A DNA stretch of 6,063 bases from Propionibacteriales bacterium (GCA_030453285.1 JAKDKP010000162.1:1-6063); one strand, 5' to 3'. Numbered from the stretch's first letter, positions 1-4,848 are shown. Numbers and translations: made by a program. The notes: a model not told the origin generated them from the sequence alone.

Positions 1-912
1 GTGGGCACCGATGTCGTGGGGTCGGCGCAGGCGACCGCCCAACAATCAGCTTCGGCACGGATGCGCGGACTGCTGTCCGGCCTGGGGTGGAGCGCCGAGG
101 CGCCGACCGGTGCCGGCGCCGTACGGGAGCGATGGGAATCCCTGGCGGCCCTGCTGACGGTCGCCGACGACCTCGTCGCCGCCGACGCGTCGGTCGACCT
201 GGCGGCCATCTCTGCCGAGCTCGACCGCCGCGCGGAGGCCCAGCAGGTGCCCTCGGCTCAAGGCGTCACCCTTGGCACCTTGCACTCGGCCAAGGGGCTG
301 GAATGGGACGCGGTCGCGCTGGTGGGTGTTCACGAGGGAACGCTGCCGTTCGTGTTGGCGCAGTCGCCGGCCGAGGTCGCCGAGGAGCGACGGCTGTTGT
401 ACGTCGGCATCACCCGCGCTCGTGAGCACCTCCAGATTTCCTGGTCGCGCAGTCGCAACGGCGGCAACAAGCGCAATCCGTCGCGATTCCTCGACACGCT
501 GCGTCCGGCCGAGTCCGTCAGCATCCGCGGCGGTGGCGCAACCGCCTCGCGAACCCGTCAGCAGCGCCGGACGGCCCAGGCCCAGACCTGCCGCAGGGGT
601 GGCCTTCATCTGGAGTCGGCGGCCGAGCGCAAGTTGGGCCGACACACCGGCTGCGACCCCACGTACGACGAAGGACTCTTGGATCTGCTGAAGGAGTGGC
701 GCCGCCAGGAGGCGGCCGAGCAGAAACTGCCGGCGTACTGCATCTTCACCGACGCCACCCTCACCGCGCTCGCCGAGGCCGAACCGGTAGACGAGCGGGG
801 TCTGCTGAAGATCCACGGACTGGGCAGGGTCAAGGTCGACAAGTACGGCGAACACGTCCTGACCATCGTCGACAATGCGCGGTCTGAAAGAAGTTCTGAG
901 AAAGATGGCTAA
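1..912 (+). CDS. uvrD2: UvrD2-type DNA helicase, C-terminal part (5' end outside window)
   Basis: This is the last 303 residues of a superfamily 1A ATP-dependent 3'-5' DNA helicase. The frame is open at the left edge, so the GTG at base 1 is not a start. Residues 88-103 (TLHSAKGLEWDAV core) form helicase motif V, and 128-143 (EERRLLYVGITRAREHL) form motif VI with the arginine that contacts ATP. A basic linker (about 150-195) leads to a small cysteine module at 197-218, then an HRDC-like nucleic-acid-binding domain (about 222-292, ending LLKIHGLGRVKVDKYGEHVL). Helicase core plus Cys module plus HRDC is the UvrD2 layout. UvrD2 is a cytoplasmic DNA repair/replication enzyme that is essential in mycobacteria. 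Oddity: the module normally carries CxxC...CxxC, but here reads C197-x2-G200 ... H215-x2-C218, so two cysteines are replaced. The identification is firm; activity cannot be judged from the fragment. Confidence 0.93.
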   Translation: MGTDVVGSAQATAQQSASARMRGLLSGLGWSAEAPTGAGAVRERWESLAALLTVADDLVAADASVDLAAISAELDRRAEAQQVPSAQGVTLGTLHSAKGLEWDAVALVGVHEGTLPFVLAQSPAEVAEERRLLYVGITRAREHLQISWSRSRNGGNKRNPSRFLDTLRPAESVSIRGGGATASRTRQQRRTAQAQTCRRGGLHLESAAERKLGRHTGCDPTYDEGLLDLLKEWRRQEAAEQKLPAYCIFTDATLTALAEAEPVDERGLLKIHGLGRVKVDKYGEHVLTIVDNARSERSSEKDG

Positions 913-946
913 ATCGTTTGCCCCTGCTGTGGCGGGGTCATAGTGT
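911..946 (+). promoter_or_regulatory. Candidate whiB7 leader promoter overlapping the uvrD2 stop codon
   Basis: A -35 TTGCCC at 918-923 is separated by 17 bp from a -10 TAGTGT at 941-946, which fits the actinobacterial TAnnnT pattern. Directly upstream of the -35 is a small AT-rich patch, AAAT (911-914), inside otherwise GC-rich DNA. In mycobacteria, WhiB7 with SigA recognises an AT-rich tract just upstream of the -35 through its AT-hook, so this arrangement would suit autoregulation. Transcription would start near 952-955, giving a leader of about 570 nt before whiB7. This is pattern matching only. Confidence 0.45.
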
Positions 947-975
947 GTAGCACGGTTCGTACGCCGACCCCTGAT

Positions 976-1039
976 CTTGATCTTGCATCGGATCTCAGTG
1001 GTCGGCTTGCGCCACGTACATGACCACCACTTGATCTTG
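976..1039 (+). repeat. 10-bp direct repeat CTTGATCTTG in the leader
   Basis: CTTGATCTTG occurs at 976-985 and again at 1030-1039. The segment CAAGATCAA at 1050-1058 is complementary to both copies, so the leader RNA can pair the downstream strand with either the near or the far copy. This makes two exclusive folds possible ahead of the leader reading frame. Between the copies, GTGGTC (998-1003) can also pair with GACCAC (1022-1027). Confidence 0.6.
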
Positions 1040-1058
1040 GACCGACATCCAAGATCAA
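1031..1058 (+). promoter_or_regulatory. Perfect 11-bp hairpin just upstream of the leader ORF ribosome binding site
   Basis: TTGATCTTGGA (1031-1041) and TCCAAGATCAA (1048-1058) are perfect reverse complements around a 6-nt loop, CCGACA. The hairpin ends 7 nt before the AGGAGG ribosome binding site (1066-1071) of the frame starting at 1081. No U-tract follows, so it is not an intrinsic terminator. It may control access to the ribosome binding site, stabilise the RNA, or be a dyad operator in DNA. A four-codon ATG ACC ACC ACT TGA (1020-1034) ends inside its 5' arm. Confidence 0.6.
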
Positions 1059-1080
1059 CACCGAGAGGAGGGACGCAGAC

Positions 1081-1395
1081 ATGGAAGCAATCATCACCAC
1101 CGCAACTGTTGCCGAGCAGCCGCGCTGGTACGCGTGCGATGCCATGCCGTCGTCCCGTGCCCTCGGTGTCACCTCCGTCACCACCTCCGCAGACGTCCTG
1201 TCAGCGGTCGTCCTGACCGAGGCCACCTCGCGCCCGGCTGCCCGCCGTGACTCCGTGACCGCTCCGCTCGCACCGAACTTTGGCGGCGGCAACGGGACCG
1301 GTGTCGAAATGTTCGGCAAGCACGTCGGTGACAAGACCGCCGATTTCGGCACGTACGACCCTCGTTCGGGACCCTCCTGGAGCCCACCGATCTAG
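1081..1395 (+). CDS. Leader reading frame upstream of whiB7, 104 residues, unknown protein
   Basis: I do not recognise this protein. It looks translated: AGGAGG at 1066-1071 sits 9 nt before the ATG, the same spacing as at whiB7, and third codon positions are strongly GC-rich like the neighbours. The product is about 10.5 kDa with no signal peptide, membrane helix or clear domain. Residues 26-60 are rich in Ser, Thr, Val and Ala, a glycine run (GGGNGTG) lies near 69-75, and the end reads PSWSPPI with a Pro-Pro pair two residues before the stop. The TAG stop (1393-1395) lies 20 nt before the terminator stem of the whiB7 attenuator and inside the loop of a competing hairpin. Inference: translating this frame senses ribosome function and controls read-through into whiB7. 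The peptide may itself be non-functional, or may be a small protein whose gene doubles as the sensor. Confidence 0.65.
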   Translation: MEAIITTATVAEQPRWYACDAMPSSRALGVTSVTTSADVLSAVVLTEATSRPAARRDSVTAPLAPNFGGGNGTGVEMFGKHVGDKTADFGTYDPRSGPSWSPPI

Positions 1396-1436
1396 TCAGT
1401 TGATCGGAGCCTCCAGGCCGTGAATCCCACGAACGA
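1362..1436 (+). promoter_or_regulatory. Candidate antiterminator structure of the whiB7 attenuator
   Basis: Three nested helices can be drawn: 1362-1370 with 1427-1436 (9 bp, one bulged A at 1429), 1376-1382 with 1411-1417 (7 bp), and 1387-1392 with 1402-1407 (6 bp). The apical loop is TAGTCAGTT, which contains the leader ORF stop codon. The outer helices consume bases 1415-1417, 1427-1428 and most of the terminator loop, so the fold competes with the terminator hairpin at 1415-1453. A ribosome reaching the stop codon would open it. The pairings are directly visible; the regulatory role is inferred. Confidence 0.55.
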
Positions 1437-1461
1437 ACCGGGATTCACGGCCTTTGTGTTT
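1415..1461 (+). terminator. Intrinsic terminator (attenuator) in the whiB7 leader
   Basis: AGGCCGTGAATCCC (1415-1428) pairs perfectly over 14 bp with GGGATTCACGGCCT (1440-1453) around an 11-nt loop. The stem is followed by TTTGTGTTT (1453-1461). It lies after the leader ORF stop and 60 nt before the whiB7 start, in the same direction as both. It therefore reads as an attenuator of whiB7 as well as an end for the leader transcript. The next 30 nt hold three copies of CCAGCA (from 1467, 1476 and 1487). Confidence 0.85.
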
Positions 1462-1520
1462 CCCGGCCAGCAGGACCAGCAGGTGGCCAGCAAAGGAACA
1501 ACAACAGGAGGTGTGTGGTG

Positions 1521-1871
1521 ATGCAAACCGCACTGTCTGAGCGCGACCGAATGCCGGGAGCGGCTCGGATGGACGTCATGGATCAACTGCCGTGTCGACA
1601 GGTGAACCCCGAGGCGTTCTTCGCCGAGTCACCCGCAGATGTCGAATGGGCCAAGGCACTGTGTGCTTCGTGTCCGTTGCGGCAGGCGTGCCTCGACGGC
1701 GCCCTGGAGCGGCGTGAGCCGTGGGGTGTCTGGGGTGGGCAACTGTTCATCAACGGCATCGTCGTGGCCCGCAAGCGGCCTCGGGGTCGTCCGCGGAAGA
1801 ACCCGCTGCCCGAGCAGGTTGTGATGGCTCCCGCAGCGGCTCAGCGGGATCGTACGGAGCGGGCAGCGTGA
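1521..1871 (+). CDS. whiB7: WhiB7 transcriptional regulator (Fe-S cluster, AT-hook)
   Basis: This 116-residue Wbl-family protein has the four cluster ligands C25, C48, C51 and C57 (C-x22-C-x2-C-x5-C), which hold a [4Fe-4S] cluster, then the GVWGG turn at 69-73 that contacts the sigma factor. A basic C-terminal segment (84-93, RKRPRGRPRK) contains the RGRPRK AT-hook. That AT-hook distinguishes WhiB7/WblC from other Wbl proteins. The family binds region 4 of the principal sigma factor and activates intrinsic resistance genes when translation is inhibited. ATG 1521 is preferred because AGGAGG (1506-1511) lies 9 nt upstream; in-frame GTGs at 1518 and 1515 are alternatives adding one or two residues. 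The gene sits behind a long attenuated leader and is followed by a strong hairpin, so it is probably monocistronic. A Lys/Pro/Ala/Arg-rich tail of about 20 residues follows the AT-hook. Confidence 0.95.
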   Translation: MQTALSERDRMPGAARMDVMDQLPCRQVNPEAFFAESPADVEWAKALCASCPLRQACLDGALERREPWGVWGGQLFINGIVVARKRPRGRPRKNPLPEQVVMAPAAAQRDRTERAA

Positions 1872-1934
1872 ACCGGCGGTACTCCCCAGTGGGAGACATC
1901 CTCCGGACATGCCAGGGAGAGCAATTCCGGTCGG

Positions 1935-1948
1935 GACGCACGTGCGTC
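1935..1948. repeat. Perfect 14-bp palindrome
   Basis: GACGCACGTGCGTC is its own reverse complement and has no loop, which suits a dimeric DNA-binding protein better than an RNA hairpin. It lies in the convergent spacer 64 bp after the whiB7 stop. In GC-rich DNA such palindromes sometimes arise by chance, so its function is open. Confidence 0.5.
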
Positions 1949-1976
1949 ACTGATCCGACGAGTGGGCTGAACGGGA

Positions 1977-2026
1977 CGAACGGGCAGCCAGTCGTGGCGC
2001 GCACGACTGGCTGTCGGTTCGGTTCG
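1977..2026 (+). terminator. Probable transcription terminator downstream of whiB7
   Basis: CAGCCAGTCGTG (1985-1996) pairs perfectly with CACGACTGGCTG (2002-2013) around a 5-nt loop. A G-U pair (1984/2014) and an outer CGAAC/GTTCG helix (1977-1981 with 2017-2021) extend it. The following TCGGTTCGGTTCG has only short T pairs, so this is a GC-strong, U-poor terminator of the kind common in actinobacteria. The core 12-bp stem is symmetric in DNA and could act on either strand. Confidence 0.6.
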
Positions 2027-2067
2027 CAGTGCGCCTCGGACGTCGTTGCGCCCGTCGGGCGGGATCC

Positions 2068-2097
2068 TCGGTGGCACAGCCAGTGCTGTGTCACCGA
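2068..2097. terminator. Second hairpin between the convergent genes
   Basis: TCGGTGGCACAG (2068-2079) faces CTGTGTCACCGA (2086-2097) with a 6-nt loop. All 12 positions pair in the plus-strand RNA (one G-U); the minus-strand RNA would have one C-A mismatch. ACTTCTC follows on the plus strand. It lies 25 bp beyond the stop of the minus-strand kinase gene, so it could help end transcription from either side. There is no strong U-tract. Confidence 0.4.
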
Positions 2098-2121
2098 ACT
2101 TCTCGCCCGGCAGCCCGGCGC

Positions 2122-3465
2122 TCAGATGGCCCGGTCCGGCTGGTAGCCGGGCAGGAACTCGGTGAGGACGGCACCAAAGTCGGCGTGCACGTCGAGCTGG
2201 GCCAGAACGGCGATGCCGCCCATCCAGACGCGGTGCACCAGCAGGTAATCCGGCGGAAGGTTGATCTGGCTGCCGATGTCGCTGCGGCCTGAGGAGGCCC
2301 GGACCCGCTCGTACTCCGAACGCAGCCAGGCCCGACTGAAGTGGAAGTTCGGCCGCCGGGCTGGCTCGACGAATGGACTCAAGAACTCCAGCAGGGTCTG
2401 AGCGTCGACGCTGACATCGACGAACCCCTCCGTACGGAGGCCCGCGGCCACCGTGCCGGCGTCGTCACCGAGCGCGAGGCTGAGCAGGCGGCCAATGGCA
2501 GGCGGCAATCCCTCGGGCATCCGCGACACCAGGCCGAAGTCGACCACGCCGAGTCGGCCGTCGGACAGCACCTTGAAATTGCCCGGATGGGGATCGGCGT
2601 GCAACAACCCGGCGCGGGAGGGACCGGCAAACAGGAAGCGTGCGTACCGCAACCCCCATTCGTTGCGTTCGACCGGTGGCATGGCCGCGACCGTGCCGAG
2701 CGGAGCACCTTCGACCCAGTCACTGACCATCACCCGAACGGTGTGATCGAGCACGCCGGGCACGCAGAACTCCGGATCATCGGCGAACGCTTCGGCGGCC
2801 TGCTGCTGGTTGACCGCCTCGATGCGGTAGTCGAGCTCCTCGGAAATGCGCTCGGTCAGTTCGTCGATCAGTGGCCCCATGTCGATGGCACCGGCGAAGG
2901 GTTCGACCAGACGGCCCAGTCGGCGCAACTGCTTGAGGTCCGAACGCAGAGCCTCGTCCGCGCCGGGATACTGCACCTTCACCGCCACCTCCGCGCCCGT
3001 CGCGGCCCACTGGGCCCGGTGCACCTGACCGATCGAGGCCGCCGCAACGGGGCGGTCATCGAAGCGAGAGAACCGCATACGCCAGCCCGGGCCGAGCTCG
3101 CGGGTCAGCACGGCATGCACCCGGGCGGCCGGCATCGGCGGCGCCGAATCCTGCAGGCGACGCAGATGTTCGCGGTACGGGGCGGCGATCTCCTCGGGCA
3201 GCATCGCCTCGTACACGCTGAGCAACTGGCCGAACTTCATCGCGCCGCCCTTGAGTTCACCCAGCACGGTGAACAGTTGTTGCGCGGCGAGTTGGCGGGA
3301 GCGGCTGCTGACCTGCGCGGCAGTGGCCCCGGTCAGGCGGCGGCCGAGTCCCGAGGTGGTCCGGGCGGCCGCACCAATGGGGAGTCGGAGCAACCGCGCG
3401 CTGCGCGCCCACGGATTGCGGCTGAGCCCACGCCCGGACCGATCCTGCTCCTTGTCACCTGCCAT
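2122..3465 (-). CDS. ABC1/AarF (UbiB/ADCK)-family atypical kinase-like protein
   Basis: This 447-residue protein belongs to the ABC1 (AarF/UbiB/COQ8) family. Visible hallmarks are the family KxGQ motif (K77-F-G-Q80), the alanine-rich loop that replaces the usual glycine loop (PVAAASIGQVHRA, 139-151), the ATP-binding lysine in VAVK (K163), EELDY at 209-213, the catalytic loop LLHADPHPGNF (287-297; D291, N296) and the metal-binding VVDFG (307-311; D309). All key residues are present, so it should bind nucleotide. No N-terminal signal or clear membrane helix is seen. ATG 3465 is chosen because length and N-terminus then fit the family, although its ribosome binding site is weak; the open frame further upstream lies over the neighbouring gene and is non-homologous. 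As I recall, the mycobacterial equivalent Rv3197 is about this size, adjoins whiB7 and has been linked to macrolide tolerance. The true substrate is unknown. A 47-bp gap separates it from the upstream ThiF-like gene, suggesting one operon. Confidence 0.9.
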   Translation of the reverse strand: MAGDKEQDRSGRGLSRNPWARSARLLRLPIGAAARTTSGLGRRLTGATAAQVSSRSRQLAAQQLFTVLGELKGGAMKFGQLLSVYEAMLPEEIAAPYREHLRRLQDSAPPMPAARVHAVLTRELGPGWRMRFSRFDDRPVAAASIGQVHRAQWAATGAEVAVKVQYPGADEALRSDLKQLRRLGRLVEPFAGAIDMGPLIDELTERISEELDYRIEAVNQQQAAEAFADDPEFCVPGVLDHTVRVMVSDWVEGAPLGTVAAMPPVERNEWGLRYARFLFAGPSRAGLLHADPHPGNFKVLSDGRLGVVDFGLVSRMPEGLPPAIGRLLSLALGDDAGTVAAGLRTEGFVDVSVDAQTLLEFLSPFVEPARRPNFHFSRAWLRSEYERVRASSGRSDIGSQINLPPDYLLVHRVWMGGIAVLAQLDVHADFGAVLTEFLPGYQPDRAI

Positions 3466-3512
3466 GCCGCCATTCTGCCCGCCGAGGGGCAGAGCCAGCG
3501 TGGGTGGGTCAC

Positions 3513-4199
3513 TCAGGCGGCCGACACGTCGGGGATCCCGCACCAGGGGCACAGGGGATGTGCGCGCAATCGTCGTACGCGCAAGGTCCAGTCGTCCGAG
3601 GACAGCTCGAGGATGTTGCCCAGGGCGTTGGTGGGTTGCCCACGCAGGAAGGCGCGGACCTGGATGGCTGCGAGGCCGGCCGCCACATTGGTCATCAGTG
3701 CGTCCGGCTCGGCGATCCGGCGGGAGGCGGACACCACGTAGTGCCACCAGCGTGGTTCGGTCCTGGCCAGAATCATGTCGGCACAGTTCAGGCAGGGGGT
3801 GCTCTGCGGCATCACCAACGGGCCGACGCTGGCTCGGTCGTGGTCGGCCCGGACAACCAGGTACGGGTCGCCCAGCTCCCACAGGTACTGCGGAATCCAC
3901 CGATCGGGTTCGGCGGTTCTGGTAGCCACGACGGTGAGTCCCGGGGCGTGACCGTCGGGTTTGCTCCAATGACTCAGCACCCGGACATCGACCGGGCTAC
4001 CGGCCAGTTGGTGCCGTAGGCCCTCGGCATTGCTGGCGCCGGTGCCCATGGGGGGATACAGCGTGGTGTCCAGGCCGGACGCGTCGGCCAGCCATAGGCG
4101 TTCCAGTTGAGGGTCGGTGACCAGCAAGTCGGCCAGCCGCTGCGCCACGGTTCCGGCGCCGATGAGGCGCACCGTCGGCGCCCTGACTTCGTTGTCCAT
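3513..4199 (-). CDS. ThiF/E1-like protein, TOMM cyclodehydratase-domain type, short form
   Basis: The protein has 228 residues from ATG 4199. The N-terminus has a Rossmann-type nucleotide-binding start (VRLIGAGTVAQRLADLL, 10-26), followed by a WLADASG strand end (36-42). Two CxxC pairs, CLNC (136-139) and CPWC (217-220), match the structural zinc site of E1/ThiF-type enzymes. Actinobacteria commonly carry a protein of this type, annotated as a TOMM leader-binding or cyclodehydratase-domain protein, beside the ABC1-family gene. No precursor peptide or YcaO partner is seen here, so a thiazole/oxazole pathway should not be assumed. Related proteins I know of usually have about 70-100 more N-terminal residues before the Rossmann fold. 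Here the open frame continues to 4496, but the extra translation shows no family features and overlaps the next gene. No strong ribosome binding site precedes ATG 4199, so the start is uncertain. Confidence 0.72.
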   Translation of the reverse strand: MDNEVRAPTVRLIGAGTVAQRLADLLVTDPQLERLWLADASGLDTTLYPPMGTGASNAEGLRHQLAGSPVDVRVLSHWSKPDGHAPGLTVVATRTAEPDRWIPQYLWELGDPYLVVRADHDRASVGPLVMPQSTPCLNCADMILARTEPRWWHYVVSASRRIAEPDALMTNVAAGLAAIQVRAFLRGQPTNALGNILELSSDDWTLRVRRLRAHPLCPWCGIPDVSAA

Positions 4200-4346
4200 G
4201 CTTGAACTCTGCCCCGCGGCGATGCTCAGTGGTTGACCATCCACAGGCAGTTTGGCTCTGGTGGTTCGATTCCGGCGCGTTCCTCCAACGATCGCCGATG
4301 TCCAGTCGTGCACCAACCAGTCAGTCGCGCACGACCAGCCGGCCGC
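4200..4346. other. Intergenic region upstream of the ThiF-like gene
   Basis: I find no convincing gene here. It should contain the promoter of the ThiF-like/ABC1 operon, since a terminator separates it from the upstream gene, but I see no clear -35/-10 pair on the minus strand. It holds an inverted repeat, GTCGTGC (4305-4311) with GCACGAC (4329-4335), and a segment resembling a tRNA 3' end (4260-4287). Confidence 0.4.
4260..4287 (+). other. tRNA T-arm-like segment ending in CCA (no complete tRNA)
   Basis: TTCGATT (4265-4271) is flanked by GG and CC as in a tRNA T-loop. Counting on with tRNA spacing gives 5 nt of T-stem, 7 nt of acceptor strand, one discriminator base and CCA (4285-4287). The T-stem has one G-G mismatch and one G-U pair. 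No matching 5' acceptor strand (GGAACGC-like), D-arm or anticodon arm exists upstream at either class I or class II length. It is therefore either a chance match or a leftover tRNA 3' end, as integrative elements leave at attachment sites; no integrase is nearby. Confidence 0.2.
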
Positions 4347-4389
4347 GTACAACCAGAAGGAGGCCGACACCAGACGGTGCCGACCTCCT
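4347..4389 (-). terminator. Intrinsic terminator of the DUF5679 gene
   Basis: On the minus strand, GGAGGTCGGCACC (4388-4376) pairs with GGTGTCGGCCTCC (4371-4359) over 13 positions, two of them G-U, around a 4-nt loop. An added A-T pair lies at the base, and the following minus-strand bases are TTCTGGTTGT. The G-U pairs form only in the minus-strand RNA; the plus-strand RNA would have mismatches, which fixes the direction. It lies 28 bp after the stop at 4417. Confidence 0.75.
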
Positions 4390-4416
4390 CGGGATCTGTC
4401 ACGAACAGGGTGCGGG

Positions 4417-4578
4417 TCAGGCCTTGCCGAGGATCCGGTTGAGATTGGTACCGCACTCGGGGCACTTTCCCTTGGCCATCTTGGTGCCCTTCTCACTCAC
4501 CTCGACGCGGCCGGTTGCCTCACGCTTCGCTTTGCACTTCACACAGTAGAACTCGCCACTCCAGGTCTCTTCGGCCAT
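4417..4578 (-). CDS. DUF5679-family small zinc-ribbon protein
   Basis: This 53-residue protein begins MAEETWSGEFYCVKCKAKRE and ends in GKCPECGTNLNRILGKA. Two CxxC pairs (C12/C15 and C39/C42) make a compact zinc ribbon with a basic, Glu/Lys-rich middle. It matches the short DUF5679 proteins widespread in actinobacteria, whose function is unknown; nucleic-acid or ribosome association would be typical of such ribbons but is a guess. The start is secure: minus-strand AGGAGG (4588-4583) lies just upstream of the ATG. A terminator closes the gene at 4347-4389, so it is probably a single-gene transcript. Its length is normal for the family. Confidence 0.92.
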   Translation of the reverse strand: MAEETWSGEFYCVKCKAKREATGRVEVSEKGTKMAKGKCPECGTNLNRILGKA

Positions 4579-4597
4579 GCTTCCTCCTGCTGATCAC

Positions 4598-4621
4598 GCG
4601 CGGGAAGATCACGCCCCGCGC
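4598..4621 (-). promoter_or_regulatory. Short hairpin in the 5' leader of the DUF5679 gene
   Basis: GCGCGGG (4598-4604) and CCCGCGC (4615-4621) form a 7-bp GC-only inverted repeat with a 10-nt loop. It lies 10 bp upstream of the AGGAGG ribosome binding site of the minus-strand gene. It could influence translation or simply reflect GC richness. Confidence 0.35.
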
Positions 4622-4776
4622 TGGGTGTCGTCTCCGAGCCACTGTACGCAGAAGCGGTCGGGGATGGGGGAGGCTGGTGTCGGGCAATCGGATCACACGC
4701 ACTCAGAACGGTGCGCACGCGGTGCCGGGACAGCGGACCGGAGCTTGGGCTGTGTGGTCGGGGGTCTTCGAACATG

Positions 4777-4848
4777 ACCAAGCCCCCAGGGAACATCGGG
4801 TTTCGCATGCCTTCCCCTGCACGCGAGCCGACCATCTGGGGGCTTGGT
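4777..4848. repeat. 13-bp perfect inverted repeat around a structured 46-nt centre
   Basis: ACCAAGCCCCCAG (4777-4789) and CTGGGGGCTTGGT (4836-4848) are perfect reverse complements. The centre can fold further, for example GGGAA with TTCCC at 4812-4816 (not together with the innermost outer pair). Both ends are flanked by GAAC (4770-4773 and 4849-4852). The size (72 bp) and non-coding position would fit a small structured RNA, a protein-binding dyad or a miniature repeat element. No U-tract follows on either strand, so it is not a standard terminator. Confidence 0.55.

Noticed and set aside
46..855. Minus-strand open frame opposite uvrD2
   Set aside because: It is a shadow of the helicase gene; the plus strand carries helicase motifs V and VI.
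943..1023. 26-codon ORF from GTG 943 in the whiB7 leader
   Set aside because: It has no ribosome binding site and its start would lie upstream of the predicted transcription start.
1342..1426. Alternative antiterminator pairing GATT/CGGC (1342-1350) with 1417-1426
   Set aside because: It is only two 4-bp helices with an internal loop, and it cannot coexist with the stronger 9-bp pairing 1362-1370/1427-1436.
2341..3741. Long plus-strand open frame (466 codons) opposite the ABC1-family gene
   Set aside because: It is antisense to a gene with every family motif intact, has no domain features, and long antisense frames are expected in GC-rich DNA.
3466..3969. N-terminal extension of the ABC1-family protein to 3969
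   Set aside because: The extra residues overlap the ThiF-like gene in another frame and do not resemble the family; ATG 3465 gives the usual length.
4212..4287. A complete tRNA gene ending in CCA
   Set aside because: No 5' acceptor strand, D-arm or anticodon stem pairs at either normal or long variable-arm length.
4200..4496. N-terminal extension of the ThiF-like protein to 4496
   Set aside because: It overlaps the DUF5679 gene and its terminator and shows no family features.
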